Positions 27,141-36,632 of a stretch of 64,000 nucleotides of DNA are shown here, in pieces. The notes under the pieces were generated by a model, which saw only the letters and a program-made list of their open reading frames with translations, ran no database searches and was not told where the DNA came from. The position numbers and the translations under genes are program-made. How positions within the stretch are numbered: the stretch's first letter is position 1; each line of letters begins with the position of its first letter. The stretch spans positions 124,001-188,000 of the forward strand of contig NZ_LPUY01000012.1 of assembly GCF_001518015.1 (NCBI RefSeq). The letters are read 5' to 3'. Source of the stretch: Tritonibacter horizontis (GTDB lineage: Bacteria; Pseudomonadota; Alphaproteobacteria; Rhodobacterales; Rhodobacteraceae).

Positions 27141-28085
27141 TTATACTGTCGAGTTATTTTCGCTCGCAAGTGCCACCGTGCCGAAGGCCTCGACTTCAGC
27201 GCGAGAGGGCAGGGATATCTGCGCGCCCTTTCGGCTGGCCGACAGCGCTGCCGCCCGCACCGCAAAACCAATCGCCGTGGCCACATCCCAGCCTTGGGCC
27301 AGACCAGATGCCAGCGCACCATTAAAACAGTCACCGGCGGCAACGGTATCCACAACCTTGACCGCCGCAGCAGGCAAATAGCCGGTGCTGCCATCCACGC
27401 ACCATGCAACACCCGCGCCGCCCATGGTGAGGATGGCCCCACGGCGTGCAAAGGCCGCCAACGCCCGTGCGCCCGTCAAAGCGGCCTGTGTACTTCTCAG
27501 TGGGGTTTGCAGGATGTGTTCGGCCTCGGCCGCGTTCGGGGTCAAGATATCAAAAGCAGCGAAGACGGATGTCTCCCAGACCGGAACAGGCACCGGTGCC
27601 GGGTCCATGATCACGCAGGCCCCAGCTTCGCGGCCAAGACGAGCGGCCTCCAAGGCGGCGTTCAGCGGGGTTTCGTTTTGCAGCAACACCACCCGCGCGT
27701 CCTTAAAAAGAGCGGCCTGCTCCCTCACATCTGCGGAGCTTAGCGTCGCATTTGCCCCCGCAGCCAGCCGGATCATATTGTCCCCCTCCGGGCCGACGTC
27801 GATACAGGCCATGCCTGTCGCACTCTCAGTGACAGTTTTCAGACCAAGGGTAATATGGGCGCGCTGCAGCGCCGCCACGGCTTCGCGTCCATAGCTGTCG
27901 TCACCAATCGCGCCAAGCATCGCCGTTTGCGCACCAAGCCGCGTCGCCGCGACACATTGATTGGCCCCCTTGCCGCCCAGCGAAACGGCACTGTCACGCG
28001 CTGTCAGCGTCTCGCCGATCCCGGGCCAGCGATCCAGATACATTGTCAGGTCAATGTTGATACTGCCCACGACAACGACGGTCAA
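27141..28085 (-). CDS. rbsK: Ribokinase
   Basis: The 314-residue PfkB-family kinase phosphorylates D-ribose at O5. SLGGKGANQCVAATRLGA is the substrate and lid motif. DTVAAGDCFNGAL near residue 250 is the PfkB signature with the catalytic aspartate. TTG 28085 is chosen: it overlaps the rbsD stop (TTGA), GGAG lies seven bases upstream, and VVVGSINIDL begins immediately. The frame continues open upstream to 28301 but that is a shadow of rbsD. Confidence 0.9.
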   Translation of the reverse strand: MTVVVVGSINIDLTMYLDRWPGIGETLTARDSAVSLGGKGANQCVAATRLGAQTAMLGAIGDDSYGREAVAALQRAHITLGLKTVTESATGMACIDVGPEGDNMIRLAAGANATLSSADVREQAALFKDARVVLLQNETPLNAALEAARLGREAGACVIMDPAPVPVPVWETSVFAAFDILTPNAAEAEHILQTPLRSTQAALTGARALAAFARRGAILTMGGAGVAWCVDGSTGYLPAAAVKVVDTVAAGDCFNGALASGLAQGWDVATAIGFAVRAAALSASRKGAQISLPSRAEVEAFGTVALASENNSTV

Positions 28086-28486
28086 AAAGCCACTCCGCAA
28101 ATCAGGATAATATTGGCATAAGGCGTGGTCTCGCCGCTGCGGATGATGGCCCGGGCCGTGGGGGTTCGGGCCTTGAAGGCGGCATGCGGTAGGCGGCTGA
28201 TCGCAATTGGGGTCGGTCCGCCCCAACCGTCCATTTCCGACTGCACTTCGGCCACCAGTGCGGGCGCCGCCTCTTGCGCCAATATGGCCCCCTCGACACA
28301 CAGTTCGTGTTTCAGGGCCCGCAGGACATCCAGGAACCCGGGCGTCCCGGCGACCAGTGCCAGATCAATGACAGGGACATCCCTGGGAGTTGGCAGCCCG
28401 GCATCCGCTATCACGATTTCATCCAGATGCCCCAATGAGGCAATCAACGCGCTCAGGTGACGGTTCAACAAAGGTGTACGTTTCAT
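28082..28486 (-). CDS. rbsD: D-ribose pyranase
   Basis: The 134-residue enzyme converts beta-pyranose to furanose forms of ribose for RbsK. The catalytic His20 is present in LIASLGHLDEI, followed by ADAGLPTP, the RbsD signature. Length is normal. It overlaps the rbsC stop and the rbsK start by four bases each, so the operon is tightly coupled. Confidence 0.92.
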   Translation of the reverse strand: MKRTPLLNRHLSALIASLGHLDEIVIADAGLPTPRDVPVIDLALVAGTPGFLDVLRALKHELCVEGAILAQEAAPALVAEVQSEMDGWGGPTPIAISRLPHAAFKARTPTARAIIRSGETTPYANIILICGVAF

Positions 28487-29481
28487 GTCGCCGAATACTT
28501 TGCACGGTAGTGGTCCAGGATAACGGCCACGATAATAACCACACCGGTGATCATTTGGCGCATGAAATCGTTCAATCCGATCAGGATCAGACCATTGGCC
28601 AGCACGCCAATGATAAAGGCTCCCAACAGCGTCCCGATCACCGACCCACGCCCACCGGCAAGGCTGGTGCCGCCGATGATGACAGCAGCAATCGCGTTCA
28701 GCTCAAATCCGATCCCGGCAATGGGGCTCGAGATGCTCAGCCGCGCCATATAGATGATGGCAGCAATGCCCGCTGTGAAACCACAGATCGTAAACGCGGC
28801 GACCTTTAGCCAGAACACATGATGCCCCGCCAGTCGTACGGCTTCTTCGTTGTTGCCGATCCCATACAAAAGCCGGCCAAATACCGTCCAGTTCAGGACA
28901 AACCACGCCAGCAGGGTAATCAGCAGTGCCACCAGGAACACCACCGGCACACCGTAGATCAGCGCCGACCCGAATTCTTCGAAGGCAAAGGGAAAGGAAT
29001 AGATTGTCTGGGCATCCGACACATGCAGCGCTGCCCCGCGGGCGATGTTCAGCATTCCCAGCGTGATGATGAAGGACGGCAACCCCCAATAGGCGCTGAT
29101 AACCCCGTTCAGCAGCCCGGATATCAGGCCGGTCAGCAATCCCGCCACACAGGCCAGCGCGATCAATTCGACAACACCCAACCCGGGCAATGTGATGGCC
29201 TTGCCCGCGACCACGGCCGCAAAAGCCATGACCGAACCAACCGACAGATCAATGCCTCCGATCAGGATCACAAAGGTCATACCCACTGCGAGGATCAGGT
29301 TGATCGTAATCTGGGTCAGGATGTTGGTAATATTATTGGCCGTCAAAAAGAACTCTGACGCGAGCGAGAAGAACAGTATCAGCGCCAACAATGCCAGTCC
29401 GATCCCGGCGTTATTGATGATTGCGCGCACCGAGACCGCGCGGCGCGACGGGGCTGAAAGCATCCGGGTTTCGGTGGTCAT
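28483..29481 (-). CDS. rbsC: Ribose ABC transporter permease
   Basis: The 332-residue membrane protein has about ten hydrophobic segments and the family signature GGIDLSVGSVMAFAA, plus GGTSLAGGRGSVIGTLLGA. It forms a homodimeric channel with RbsA. The start overlaps rbsA by four bases. Confidence 0.92.
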   Translation of the reverse strand: MTTETRMLSAPSRRAVSVRAIINNAGIGLALLALILFFSLASEFFLTANNITNILTQITINLILAVGMTFVILIGGIDLSVGSVMAFAAVVAGKAITLPGLGVVELIALACVAGLLTGLISGLLNGVISAYWGLPSFIITLGMLNIARGAALHVSDAQTIYSFPFAFEEFGSALIYGVPVVFLVALLITLLAWFVLNWTVFGRLLYGIGNNEEAVRLAGHHVFWLKVAAFTICGFTAGIAAIIYMARLSISSPIAGIGFELNAIAAVIIGGTSLAGGRGSVIGTLLGAFIIGVLANGLILIGLNDFMRQMITGVVIIVAVILDHYRAKYSAT

Positions 29482-31007
29482 GCGATTGTTCCTTCTTCGG
29501 TTCCATTCTGGCCATACGCCAGCTTGAGAATATGTTCTTCTGTGAAATCGTCCCTTGAAACGCTGCCGACGATCCGGTGGTTTGCCATGACGAGAATCCT
29601 GTCACATAGGGTCATCAGTTCGGGCAATTCCGACGACACGATCAGCAACCCGGCACCCTCCTGCGCGAGCTTGCGCAGGATGCCGTAGATCTCTGCTTTG
29701 GCTCCGACGTCGACGCCGCGGGTGGGTTCGTCAAGGATCAACACCTCGGGGGTTCGGGCCAGCCATTTGGCAAGAACGACCTTTTGCTGATTGCCGCCCG
29801 ACATGCTGCTAGCGGCGTCGGAGACACTGCCGCACTTGATCTGTAGCTTGGCCCGATGATCCTCGGCCCGTTGCCGTTCCAGTCCAAAACGCATCAGCCC
29901 GTGCCCGGACACCGATGCCATATTGGCGAGCGAGACATTTGCCGATATCGGCATATCCAGGATCAAGCCTTCTTCTTTACGGTCCTCCGTGACAAAGGCG
30001 ATGCCCGCGGAGATGGCGTCGCGTGGCGACCGGAACACCATGGGAGTCCCGTTGCGAGCCAGGTGGCCTGACACAATCGGATCGGCGGCAAAAATGCCGC
30101 GTAGAAATTCAGTCCGCCCGGCGCCGACCAGACCGGCGATCCCGACGATTTCGCCATAGTGGACAGCAATATCCAGCCCCTCCGGATGTGGGTTGCTGGC
30201 GACCTTCAGGTTGTGCGTCGACAGTGCACATTTACCGCTGATGTCCCTGTTCTGATAGGTGTTGCGCTCTGTGGCCAGTTCACGGCCCACCATATGACGG
30301 ACGACGGCGGCGGGGGTGGTCTCGGCGATCACTTCGGTCGCGATCGTCTTTCCATTGCGAAAGATCGTCACCCGGTCACAAATGGCAAAGACTTCATTCA
30401 GATGGTGGGTGACAAAAACCACCGTGACACCCCGGCTTTTGATATCGGCGACGATGTCAAACAGCCGCTTGGTTTCCCGTTCGGTCAAGGTCGCTGTCGG
30501 TTCGTCCAGGATCAGAATTGAACTGTCCGATTGCAATGCGCGGGCGATTTCGACCAATTGCCGATGTGCAATTCCCAATGACTGCACCGTGGCGCGGACA
30601 TCAATGTCGCCCAGACCGATCGCATCCAGCGCAGCACGGGCGCGACGATTCATCTCGGCGCGGTCCAATATGCCAAAACGGGTGCGGGGCATCGCCTCGA
30701 TTGAGATATTTTCTGCGACACTCAAATGGTTCAGCAGATTAAATTCTTGATGCACCACTTGGAGCCCACGGGCTTTTGCCTCATGCGGGCTATCGGGGCG
30801 GTAGGGCGCATCGTCCAAAACAATGTCACCTGAATCGAAGGGAAACGCGCCAGACAGTGTCTTGATCAATGTCGATTTGCCCGCGCCGTTCTCACCGACA
30901 AGTGCGTGTGTTTCCCCGCGCGTCAGCGAAAAACTGACCCCATCCAATGCCCGCACCCCGCCAAAGTGCTTTTTCAGCTCACTGACCGTCAGGATATTCT
31001 GTGGCAT
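29478..31007 (-). CDS. rbsA: Ribose ABC transporter ATP-binding protein
   Basis: The 509-residue protein has two fused ABC domains. The N-terminal one has Walker A VGENGAGKSTLI and Walker B ILDEPTATLT. The C-terminal one has signature MSGGNQQKVVLAKWL and ILDEPTRGVDVGAKAEI. ATG 31007 follows GGAGAGG at a good distance; a longer form from 31055 lacks a ribosome site. A stem-loop separates it from rbsB. Confidence 0.92.
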   Translation of the reverse strand: MPQNILTVSELKKHFGGVRALDGVSFSLTRGETHALVGENGAGKSTLIKTLSGAFPFDSGDIVLDDAPYRPDSPHEAKARGLQVVHQEFNLLNHLSVAENISIEAMPRTRFGILDRAEMNRRARAALDAIGLGDIDVRATVQSLGIAHRQLVEIARALQSDSSILILDEPTATLTERETKRLFDIVADIKSRGVTVVFVTHHLNEVFAICDRVTIFRNGKTIATEVIAETTPAAVVRHMVGRELATERNTYQNRDISGKCALSTHNLKVASNPHPEGLDIAVHYGEIVGIAGLVGAGRTEFLRGIFAADPIVSGHLARNGTPMVFRSPRDAISAGIAFVTEDRKEEGLILDMPISANVSLANMASVSGHGLMRFGLERQRAEDHRAKLQIKCGSVSDAASSMSGGNQQKVVLAKWLARTPEVLILDEPTRGVDVGAKAEIYGILRKLAQEGAGLLIVSSELPELMTLCDRILVMANHRIVGSVSRDDFTEEHILKLAYGQNGTEEGTIA

Positions 31008-31084
31008 CGGCCTCTCCGGCGCTGCTTTCTGGGCTGCGTTCATTTTAGGTATCACTTTGCTGATTTTCCGAAGGTGCTGCGATT

Positions 31085-31115
31085 GGGCGTGACCGCACGA
31101 GCGGCGATCACGCCC
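31085..31115 (-). terminator. Intercistronic stem-loop between rbsB and rbsA
   Basis: GGGCGTGA (31085-31092) pairs with TCACGCCC (31108-31115), and CCGC with GCGG inside. There is no long U-run. It probably acts as a partial terminator or mRNA-stabilising structure that gives more binding protein than transporter, as common in such operons. Confidence 0.6.
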
Positions 31116-31128
31116 CTTGCACGACGAT

Positions 31129-32049
31129 CTACTTCTTAGTGACCAGCTCGATGTTGGTCTTCACCCAGCCTTCCAGCTCGGGTCCGCCTGCAACCACTTC
31201 AAGCGCCAGATCAATTGCATCTGCCGCCATTTTCTGACCGAACTGGTCCACTGTGGCCAACATCCGGCCATCTTCAATCATCGGACCAACGGCAGGCACA
31301 TTGTCGAACCCGACAACCAGAATGTCGTCACGTCCCGCATTTTCCAGCGCTTTGACCACACCGATGGCCATGGAATCATTGGCAGCCATCACGCCCTGAA
31401 GATCGGGGTGGGCGGTCAGCATCGTGGAAAACACCTGATTTGCCTCTTCGGTTTCCCAATGGGCCGTGCGGCTATCCAGCAAATCGAGTTTGTATTCTGC
31501 GACAGAATCCTCAAATCCAAGTCGGCGCTGGGTTGCGTTATCCGCCCCGGGGTTGCCTTCGATGATGACCACCTTGGCACCTTCGCCCAATGCCTGAGCC
31601 AACGCATCGCCGGCCATCTTTGCCCCTCCGCGATTGTCAGGACCAACAAAGGCCAGCTCAAGCCCCTGTTCCTTTTTTGCATCCGCATCCAGTGAGACGT
31701 CGAAGTTCACAACTGTGATCCCGGCGGCGATGGCCTTTTTGATCGGTCGCACCATTGCCTTGGAATCTGCGGGCGCGATCACGATGGCATCAACGCCTTG
31801 GGTGATAAAGTTTTCGACTGCGTTGATCTGGCTTTCAAAGTCGGTTTCATTCTGCATCCCAACGGCGCGCAGCTCGTAATCACCCCGTTCCGCTGCATGA
31901 GCTTCTGCACCCTCCAGCATGTTTTGGAAAAATTCATTCGCCAGTGATTTCATGACCAGCCCAACGACCGGCTTGTCCTCAGCAATTGCCGGTGCGGCAA
32001 GCAAAGAAAGAGCGGTCGCAGCCGAGGCTACGATATTGTAAAATTTCAT
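31129..32049 (-). CDS. rbsB: Ribose ABC transporter substrate-binding protein
   Basis: The 306-residue periplasmic protein has signal peptide MKFYNIVASAATALSLLAAPAIA. The core segments VVGLVMKSLANEFFQNMLEGA, VENFITQGVDAIVIAPAD and AANDSMAIGVVKALENAG mark the RbsB-type pentose/hexose binding family. GGGAGG lies seven bases before ATG 32049. First gene of the operon; ribose specificity is inferred from rbsD and rbsK. Confidence 0.9.
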   Translation of the reverse strand: MKFYNIVASAATALSLLAAPAIAEDKPVVGLVMKSLANEFFQNMLEGAEAHAAERGDYELRAVGMQNETDFESQINAVENFITQGVDAIVIAPADSKAMVRPIKKAIAAGITVVNFDVSLDADAKKEQGLELAFVGPDNRGGAKMAGDALAQALGEGAKVVIIEGNPGADNATQRRLGFEDSVAEYKLDLLDSRTAHWETEEANQVFSTMLTAHPDLQGVMAANDSMAIGVVKALENAGRDDILVVGFDNVPAVGPMIEDGRMLATVDQFGQKMAADAIDLALEVVAGGPELEGWVKTNIELVTKK

Positions 32050-32138
32050 GTTTTCCTCCCAAGAATTCAGCTTCCCTGCGGGAATCAACCCGCCCTCAAA
32101 GCATGCTGAACGTGACCATGAAGCTCACATCCTGTCAA

Positions 32139-32154
32139 TATGAAACGTTTCATA
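32139..32154. promoter_or_regulatory. RbsR operator, perfect 16-bp palindrome
   Basis: TATGAAACGTTTCATA is an exact palindrome with the central CG and GAAACGTTTC core typical of LacI-family sites. It lies about 90 bases before rbsB, where it would overlap the promoter. It is the strongest regulatory site in the window. Confidence 0.85.
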
Positions 32155-32296
32155 AATACTGGATCAGACTTTTGGGGAGCCAGCCCAAGCCGCTCTGAGG
32201 TGGCCGATCAGTTCTGAATTCACCGAAAGTCTTGACTGGTTTTCGACCCGGATTGGCTCATGTCCTGACTGTTCCAGAGCCGCGCCGCTGCCGGTC

Positions 32297-33043
32297 TCAT
32301 GGGTCGGGTTTCGGCGCCGATGTGGTGCGGGCAGCAAGAGTATTTAATTCACGGGCGGCGAGGGCGATCAACCCGGCCATAAGGTCGCGCGACTTGGCGC
32401 TGTCGCGCATCCGGATCGCTTCGAGCACAGCACCGTGCGTGTCCAGAGACGCCGAAAAGTTCTGCGCCGAGGGGGTGGTTAGGCGAAAGCTCATGCGCAA
32501 GGCGGAGCCGATCACCGCGCCAAAGTTGGCGAAAATCTCGTTCTTGGAGGCCATGAGAATGGACAGGTGAAAATCTTCGTCCGCTTCGACCGTGCTCTCG
32601 ATGTCGTCGGTCTGGCCGGCACACATGCGGTCATAGGCGGTCTGGATCCGGCCAAGGTCGGTCCCGTCCGCCCGTAGCGCGGCCATTTCTGCGGCGGCCG
32701 GTTCGATGACTTGCCGGGCCTCGGTCAGCGCGCGGATGAAATTGACGTCTGGTGGCAATCGTTCGCGCCAGGCAAGGATGTCGCTGTCCAGGTGGTTCCA
32801 CTGCTCTGACGGCAGGACGACAGTGCCGATGCGGGGACGGCTCTCGATCAGGCCCTTGCCGGCCAGGGTCCGCACGCTTTCGCGCAGCGCCGTGCGGCTG
32901 ACGGCCATCTCCTCGCTCATCTCTGCTTCAGTCGGCAACCGACTGCCGGGCGAAAACTCGCCCGACAGGATCCTTTGCGCCAGCGTACTGGTCACCATTT
33001 CGCGTTGGCGCGGGGGGGCAGGTTTCGCCTTGTTGATCGCCAT
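32297..33043 (-). CDS. GntR-family regulator, DgoR-like
   Basis: The 248-residue regulator has an N-terminal wHTH (LPTEAEMSEEMAVSRTALRE) and wing RIGTVVLP. The segment WNHLDSDILAWRERLPPD after the wing is typical of the galactonate-type DgoR branch of FadR proteins. FCD domain with DEDFHLSILMASKN. It ends the sugar-acid operon that includes a DgoD-like dehydratase and probably senses its sugar acid. Confidence 0.82.
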   Translation of the reverse strand: MAINKAKPAPPRQREMVTSTLAQRILSGEFSPGSRLPTEAEMSEEMAVSRTALRESVRTLAGKGLIESRPRIGTVVLPSEQWNHLDSDILAWRERLPPDVNFIRALTEARQVIEPAAAEMAALRADGTDLGRIQTAYDRMCAGQTDDIESTVEADEDFHLSILMASKNEIFANFGAVIGSALRMSFRLTTPSAQNFSASLDTHGAVLEAIRMRDSAKSRDLMAGLIALAARELNTLAARTTSAPKPDP

Positions 33044-33049
33044 GCGTCC

Positions 33050-34039
33050 TCAGTTCTTGTTCAAACGGTACTCTGCCAGAAAAACGGCAAGGATGAGAAG
33101 CGTTCCCTTTGCCAGCATCTGGTAGAAGGTGGGAACCGCAGTCAGGATCATGCCATTGTTGAGAACGCCGATGATGGCAACCCCAAGCAGCGCACCGACC
33201 ACGGTCCCCCGGCCGCCCTGCATCGCGCATCCACCAAGGAACGCTGCCGTGATTGCCTCCAGTTCCAGGCCGTCGGAACCGGAAATCGGCTGGCCCGACC
33301 CGGTGCGCGCGGCCAGCAGGATGCCACCCACGCCCGCCATGACGCCTGACACGACGTAGATGGCAACGCGGTAATTTGGGATCTTCAGGCCGGACAGACG
33401 CGCCACGATGGGGTTGCCGCCGATGGCATAGTAGTTCCGGCCGACGATGCTCTTGTGCATGAAGGTATAAAACCCGATGGCAACCGCGATCAGGACCCAG
33501 ATCGGAGCAGGCAGGCCAAGGATGCGACCGGTTCCGATCCAGCGGAACGAGTCGTTGAAGATCGAGATCGACTGGCCGTTCGACAGGATGAAAGCGACGC
33601 CGCGAAAGATCGCCATGGTGCCCAGCGTCACGATGACCGCGTTGATCCGCCCGTAGGTAATCAGCAGCCCGTTCACCAGACCGGCCAGTCCGCCGATCAC
33701 GATGCCCGCCAACAGGCCCAGCCCCGCCATATCGGTCGCCTGGATCGTCATCGCGGTGGCGACGGTCGTCAAGCCGACGATCGAACCGACCGAGATATCA
33801 AGTCCGCCGGAAACGATCACCCCGGTCTGCGAGATCGCCAGAACGCCAAGGATCGCCACGCCCATGCCGATGTTCAAGAGGTTGCGCGTCGAAAAGAAAA
33901 CATCGCCGCGCAGCACGCCAAAGATGACCAGAAGCCCGACAAGAGCCACCAGCAGGCTGATGTTGTGGATGCCGATACGTTCAATGACACGGTGCATGCT
34001 GATCCCTTCGTTTGGGGTGTTGGTGGTGTGGTCGGTCAT
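33050..34039 (-). CDS. Sugar ABC transporter permease (RbsC/AraH type)
   Basis: The 329-residue membrane protein has GGLDISVGSIVGLT and GGCAMQGGRGTVVGALLG, both signatures of monosaccharide permeases. ATG 34039 overlaps the ATPase stop (ATGA); ATG 33997 with AAGGG upstream would also serve and skips a polar N terminus. It needs an ATPase partner, which here is encoded by a gene interrupted with TAG. Confidence 0.87.
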   Translation of the reverse strand: MTDHTTNTPNEGISMHRVIERIGIHNISLLVALVGLLVIFGVLRGDVFFSTRNLLNIGMGVAILGVLAISQTGVIVSGGLDISVGSIVGLTTVATAMTIQATDMAGLGLLAGIVIGGLAGLVNGLLITYGRINAVIVTLGTMAIFRGVAFILSNGQSISIFNDSFRWIGTGRILGLPAPIWVLIAVAIGFYTFMHKSIVGRNYYAIGGNPIVARLSGLKIPNYRVAIYVVSGVMAGVGGILLAARTGSGQPISGSDGLELEAITAAFLGGCAMQGGRGTVVGALLGVAIIGVLNNGMILTAVPTFYQMLAKGTLLILAVFLAEYRLNKN

Positions 34040-35571
34040 TGGTCCGCTCCTTCGAGTTGTGCCCCGGCAGTGCGCTGCCCAAGGGGGATGGCCGCGGCCA
34101 TGATGTTTTGTTCGGTCGCTTGGCTGCGGTCGAATGCCGCACGAATGCCGCCCTCGGCCATCACGAGCACGCGGTCGGAAAGGCCGAGCAGTTCCGGCAG
34201 TTCTGACGAAATGACGATGACGCCCAGCCCCTGAGTGTCGGTCAGGCTGCGGATCAGGTCATAGATTTCAGACCGCGCGCCCACGTCGATGCCTCGGGTC
34301 GGCTCATCCAGGATCAGCACTTTGAGATCGCTCGCCAGCCAGCGGGTCAGGACCACCTTCTGCTGGTTGCCGCCCGACAGCGAGGTGATCGGGGCGTCCA
34401 GTGATGACGCCTTGAGCCGCATCTGTTTCGAGATACCGGAAATCAGCTACAGCGCCTTGGCCCGACTGAAGAAGCCACCGGTTGATACCTTTTTTGGTAC
34501 GCAAAGCACGGCGTTTTCAAGGATGGTCTGCATCAGCAGCAGGGCTTCTTCTTTGCGGTCCTCGGGGGCAAAACCGATACCGGCGGCGATGGCCGCTGCG
34601 GTATCGCCCGCGGGCAGATCTTTGCCGCCAACGCGGACCGCCCCGGCAGTGCGGCGGTGAAAGCCAAAGATACCCTTGGCCAGTTCGGACCGCCCGGCTC
34701 CGATCAGCCCGCCAATGCCCAGGACCTCACCCGCGCGCAGTTGCAGGGTGACATCAGAGACGTGGTCGGTGCTCATGCCCGCAACATCGAGAATGACATC
34801 GCCGGTCGCGGGGGCGCGGGCAGGGAACATATCCGACAGAGGCCGCCCGACCATCAGCCGGGTGATCTGCGCCTCCGTGATCCCATCAGCCGACAGGTCG
34901 TCGACCAATCTGCCGTCCCGCAGCACCGCCACACGGTCGGCCAGTTCGGTAATCTCTGCCAACCGATGCGAGATATAGATCACCGCGACGCCTTCCCGGC
35001 GCAGGCGCCGGATCAGGGTGAACAGGCGGCCGGTCTCTTCGTCGGTCAACGAAGACGTCGGCTCGTCAAAGGCGATCAACTTGCCGCCCGCCTGCACCGC
35101 GCGCATGATTTCGATCATCTGACGCTGGGCAGGGCCGAGACCGGCGCAGAGCTGCCGGGGGCGGAGTTCCTTTGCCATACCAAAGGACGTGAGCCGCGCC
35201 TCGGTGTCCGCATAGAGCCGGGACCAGTCAAGGAAATGGCGGCCCTTACGCGGCAAGTCGCCGGCAAAAATGTTCTCGGCCACGGTCAGATCGGGCACGA
35301 TCTCGGGCTCCTGATGGATCACCCGGATCCCGGCCGCATGGGCCTCGCGGGGCTGTGTAAAGCTGACCGGGCGCCCGTCGATATGGATGCTGCCACGGGT
35401 CGGAGGGAACACGCCTTCAAGCAGGCGCATCATGGTGGATTTACCGGCGCCGTTCTCGCCCACCAGCGCCAGGACTTCGCCGAGATGAAACTCAAGGGTG
35501 ATGTCGGTGAGGGCCTGCACCGGGTCAAAATGCCGGCTCAGCCCGTCGATCCGCAAAAAGGGGGTCGTCAT
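34036..35571 (-). pseudogene. Sugar ABC transporter ATPase with in-frame TAG
   Basis: The frame would encode a two-domain ATPase of 511 residues. The first 374 residues contain Walker A VGENGAGKSTMM, Walker B IAFDEPTSSLT and the start of the second domain up to FFSRAKAL. TAG at 34447-34449 interrupts. The same frame continues LISGISKQMRLKASSLDAP, then SLSGGNQQKVVLTRWLA and LILDEPTRGIDVGARSE. The signature and Walker B of the second domain therefore lie after the stop. An ATG at 34422 lies inside the tail. Without readthrough or reinitiation the transporter should lack a full ATPase. Confidence 0.8.
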
Positions 35572-35630
35572 GAGGCTCTCCTTCAGGGTCAGGTCGTTGC
35601 GGGCGGCGCAAGGCCGCCCGCCCGCGCCGG

Positions 35631-36605
35631 TCAGTTGCAGAGCCGGTCAGAGTAGTCGTCGAAGTTGGACAGGGTGACAAATTCCGGATCGGAATAGGTC
35701 GCCATCGGCAGCGGCGTGCCGTCCTTGATCGACGCCAGGAGCAGGTTTACCGCGTCGCGCCCGTGGTTCGCGGAGTTCAGCCACATGGTCCCCCTGAACG
35801 CCGAGCTGCGCGCATTGCCGAAGGCGTCGCAGGCGCGGCTGCCGTCGATGCCGATGCCAATGCCGGCCTCTGCCGCATAGCCTGAGTTCTCCATCGCCCG
35901 AGCCGCTCCCAGCACCCCGTCATCGTTGCAGGCAAAGAAAATCCAGTGATCGTACTGCGGGTTTGCGGTCAGAGTGGTGGTCATCACGTCGATGGCGTTG
36001 ACCATGGTGTTGTCATAGGCTGCGCGCACGATTTGCTCTTCCGTCAGGTCCGACTGCGCCAGCAGCGCCTTCTCGGCCCCGCCGTTGCGCTGCATGCAGG
36101 TGTCGGCCTTGCGGTCCTCGATCGACACAATCCCGACCGAGCCCTTGTCCCAGCCGCTGTCCTCGTAGAACTTCGCAAGGTTTTCGCCGACGCGTTCCCC
36201 GATGGCAAAGGCGTTGAGGCCAACATAGGGCACTGGGTTGCCGTCTTGGTCCTGGATGTCGTCATCCACCGCGATCAGCGGAACGCCGGCCTCTGCGGCG
36301 CGCGCGGCGACCACCGGGCCAAGCGCCCGGTCGGGCACCACGATGGCGATGCCGTCGACACCGTCACCGATCATGGTATCCAGCGTGGTGATCGCAAGGT
36401 CGGCGTTGAATTGAACGTCCTGGCTGACGAACTCTGCGCCGCCTGCCTCGGCGGCCTCAGCCGCGCCCGAAACCTCGGCCACAAACCAGGGGTGATCGCC
36501 CATCTTGTTGATGTAGCCGATCTTGAGGGCCTCTGCCTGCGCAGCGCCTCCAAGCGGACCGATCAGCCCGGCAATGCAGGCAGCGGTCAATTTCAGGTGT
36601 TTCAT
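35631..36605 (-). CDS. AraF-like sugar ABC substrate-binding protein
   Basis: The 324-residue protein has signal peptide MKHLKLTAACIAGLIGPLGG with AQA cleavage. IGYINKMGDHPWFVAEVSGA and GLNAFAIGERVGENLAKFYED resemble L-arabinose-binding AraF. GGAGGAG precedes ATG 36605. Substrate could be L-arabinose, D-galactose or a related sugar, given the neighbouring dehydratase. Confidence 0.85.
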   Translation of the reverse strand: MKHLKLTAACIAGLIGPLGGAAQAEALKIGYINKMGDHPWFVAEVSGAAEAAEAGGAEFVSQDVQFNADLAITTLDTMIGDGVDGIAIVVPDRALGPVVAARAAEAGVPLIAVDDDIQDQDGNPVPYVGLNAFAIGERVGENLAKFYEDSGWDKGSVGIVSIEDRKADTCMQRNGGAEKALLAQSDLTEEQIVRAAYDNTMVNAIDVMTTTLTANPQYDHWIFFACNDDGVLGAARAMENSGYAAEAGIGIGIDGSRACDAFGNARSSAFRGTMWLNSANHGRDAVNLLLASIKDGTPLPMATYSDPEFVTLSNFDDYSDRLCN

Positions 36606-36632
36606 GGTTTCTCCTCCCAATGAAAGTGTGGT

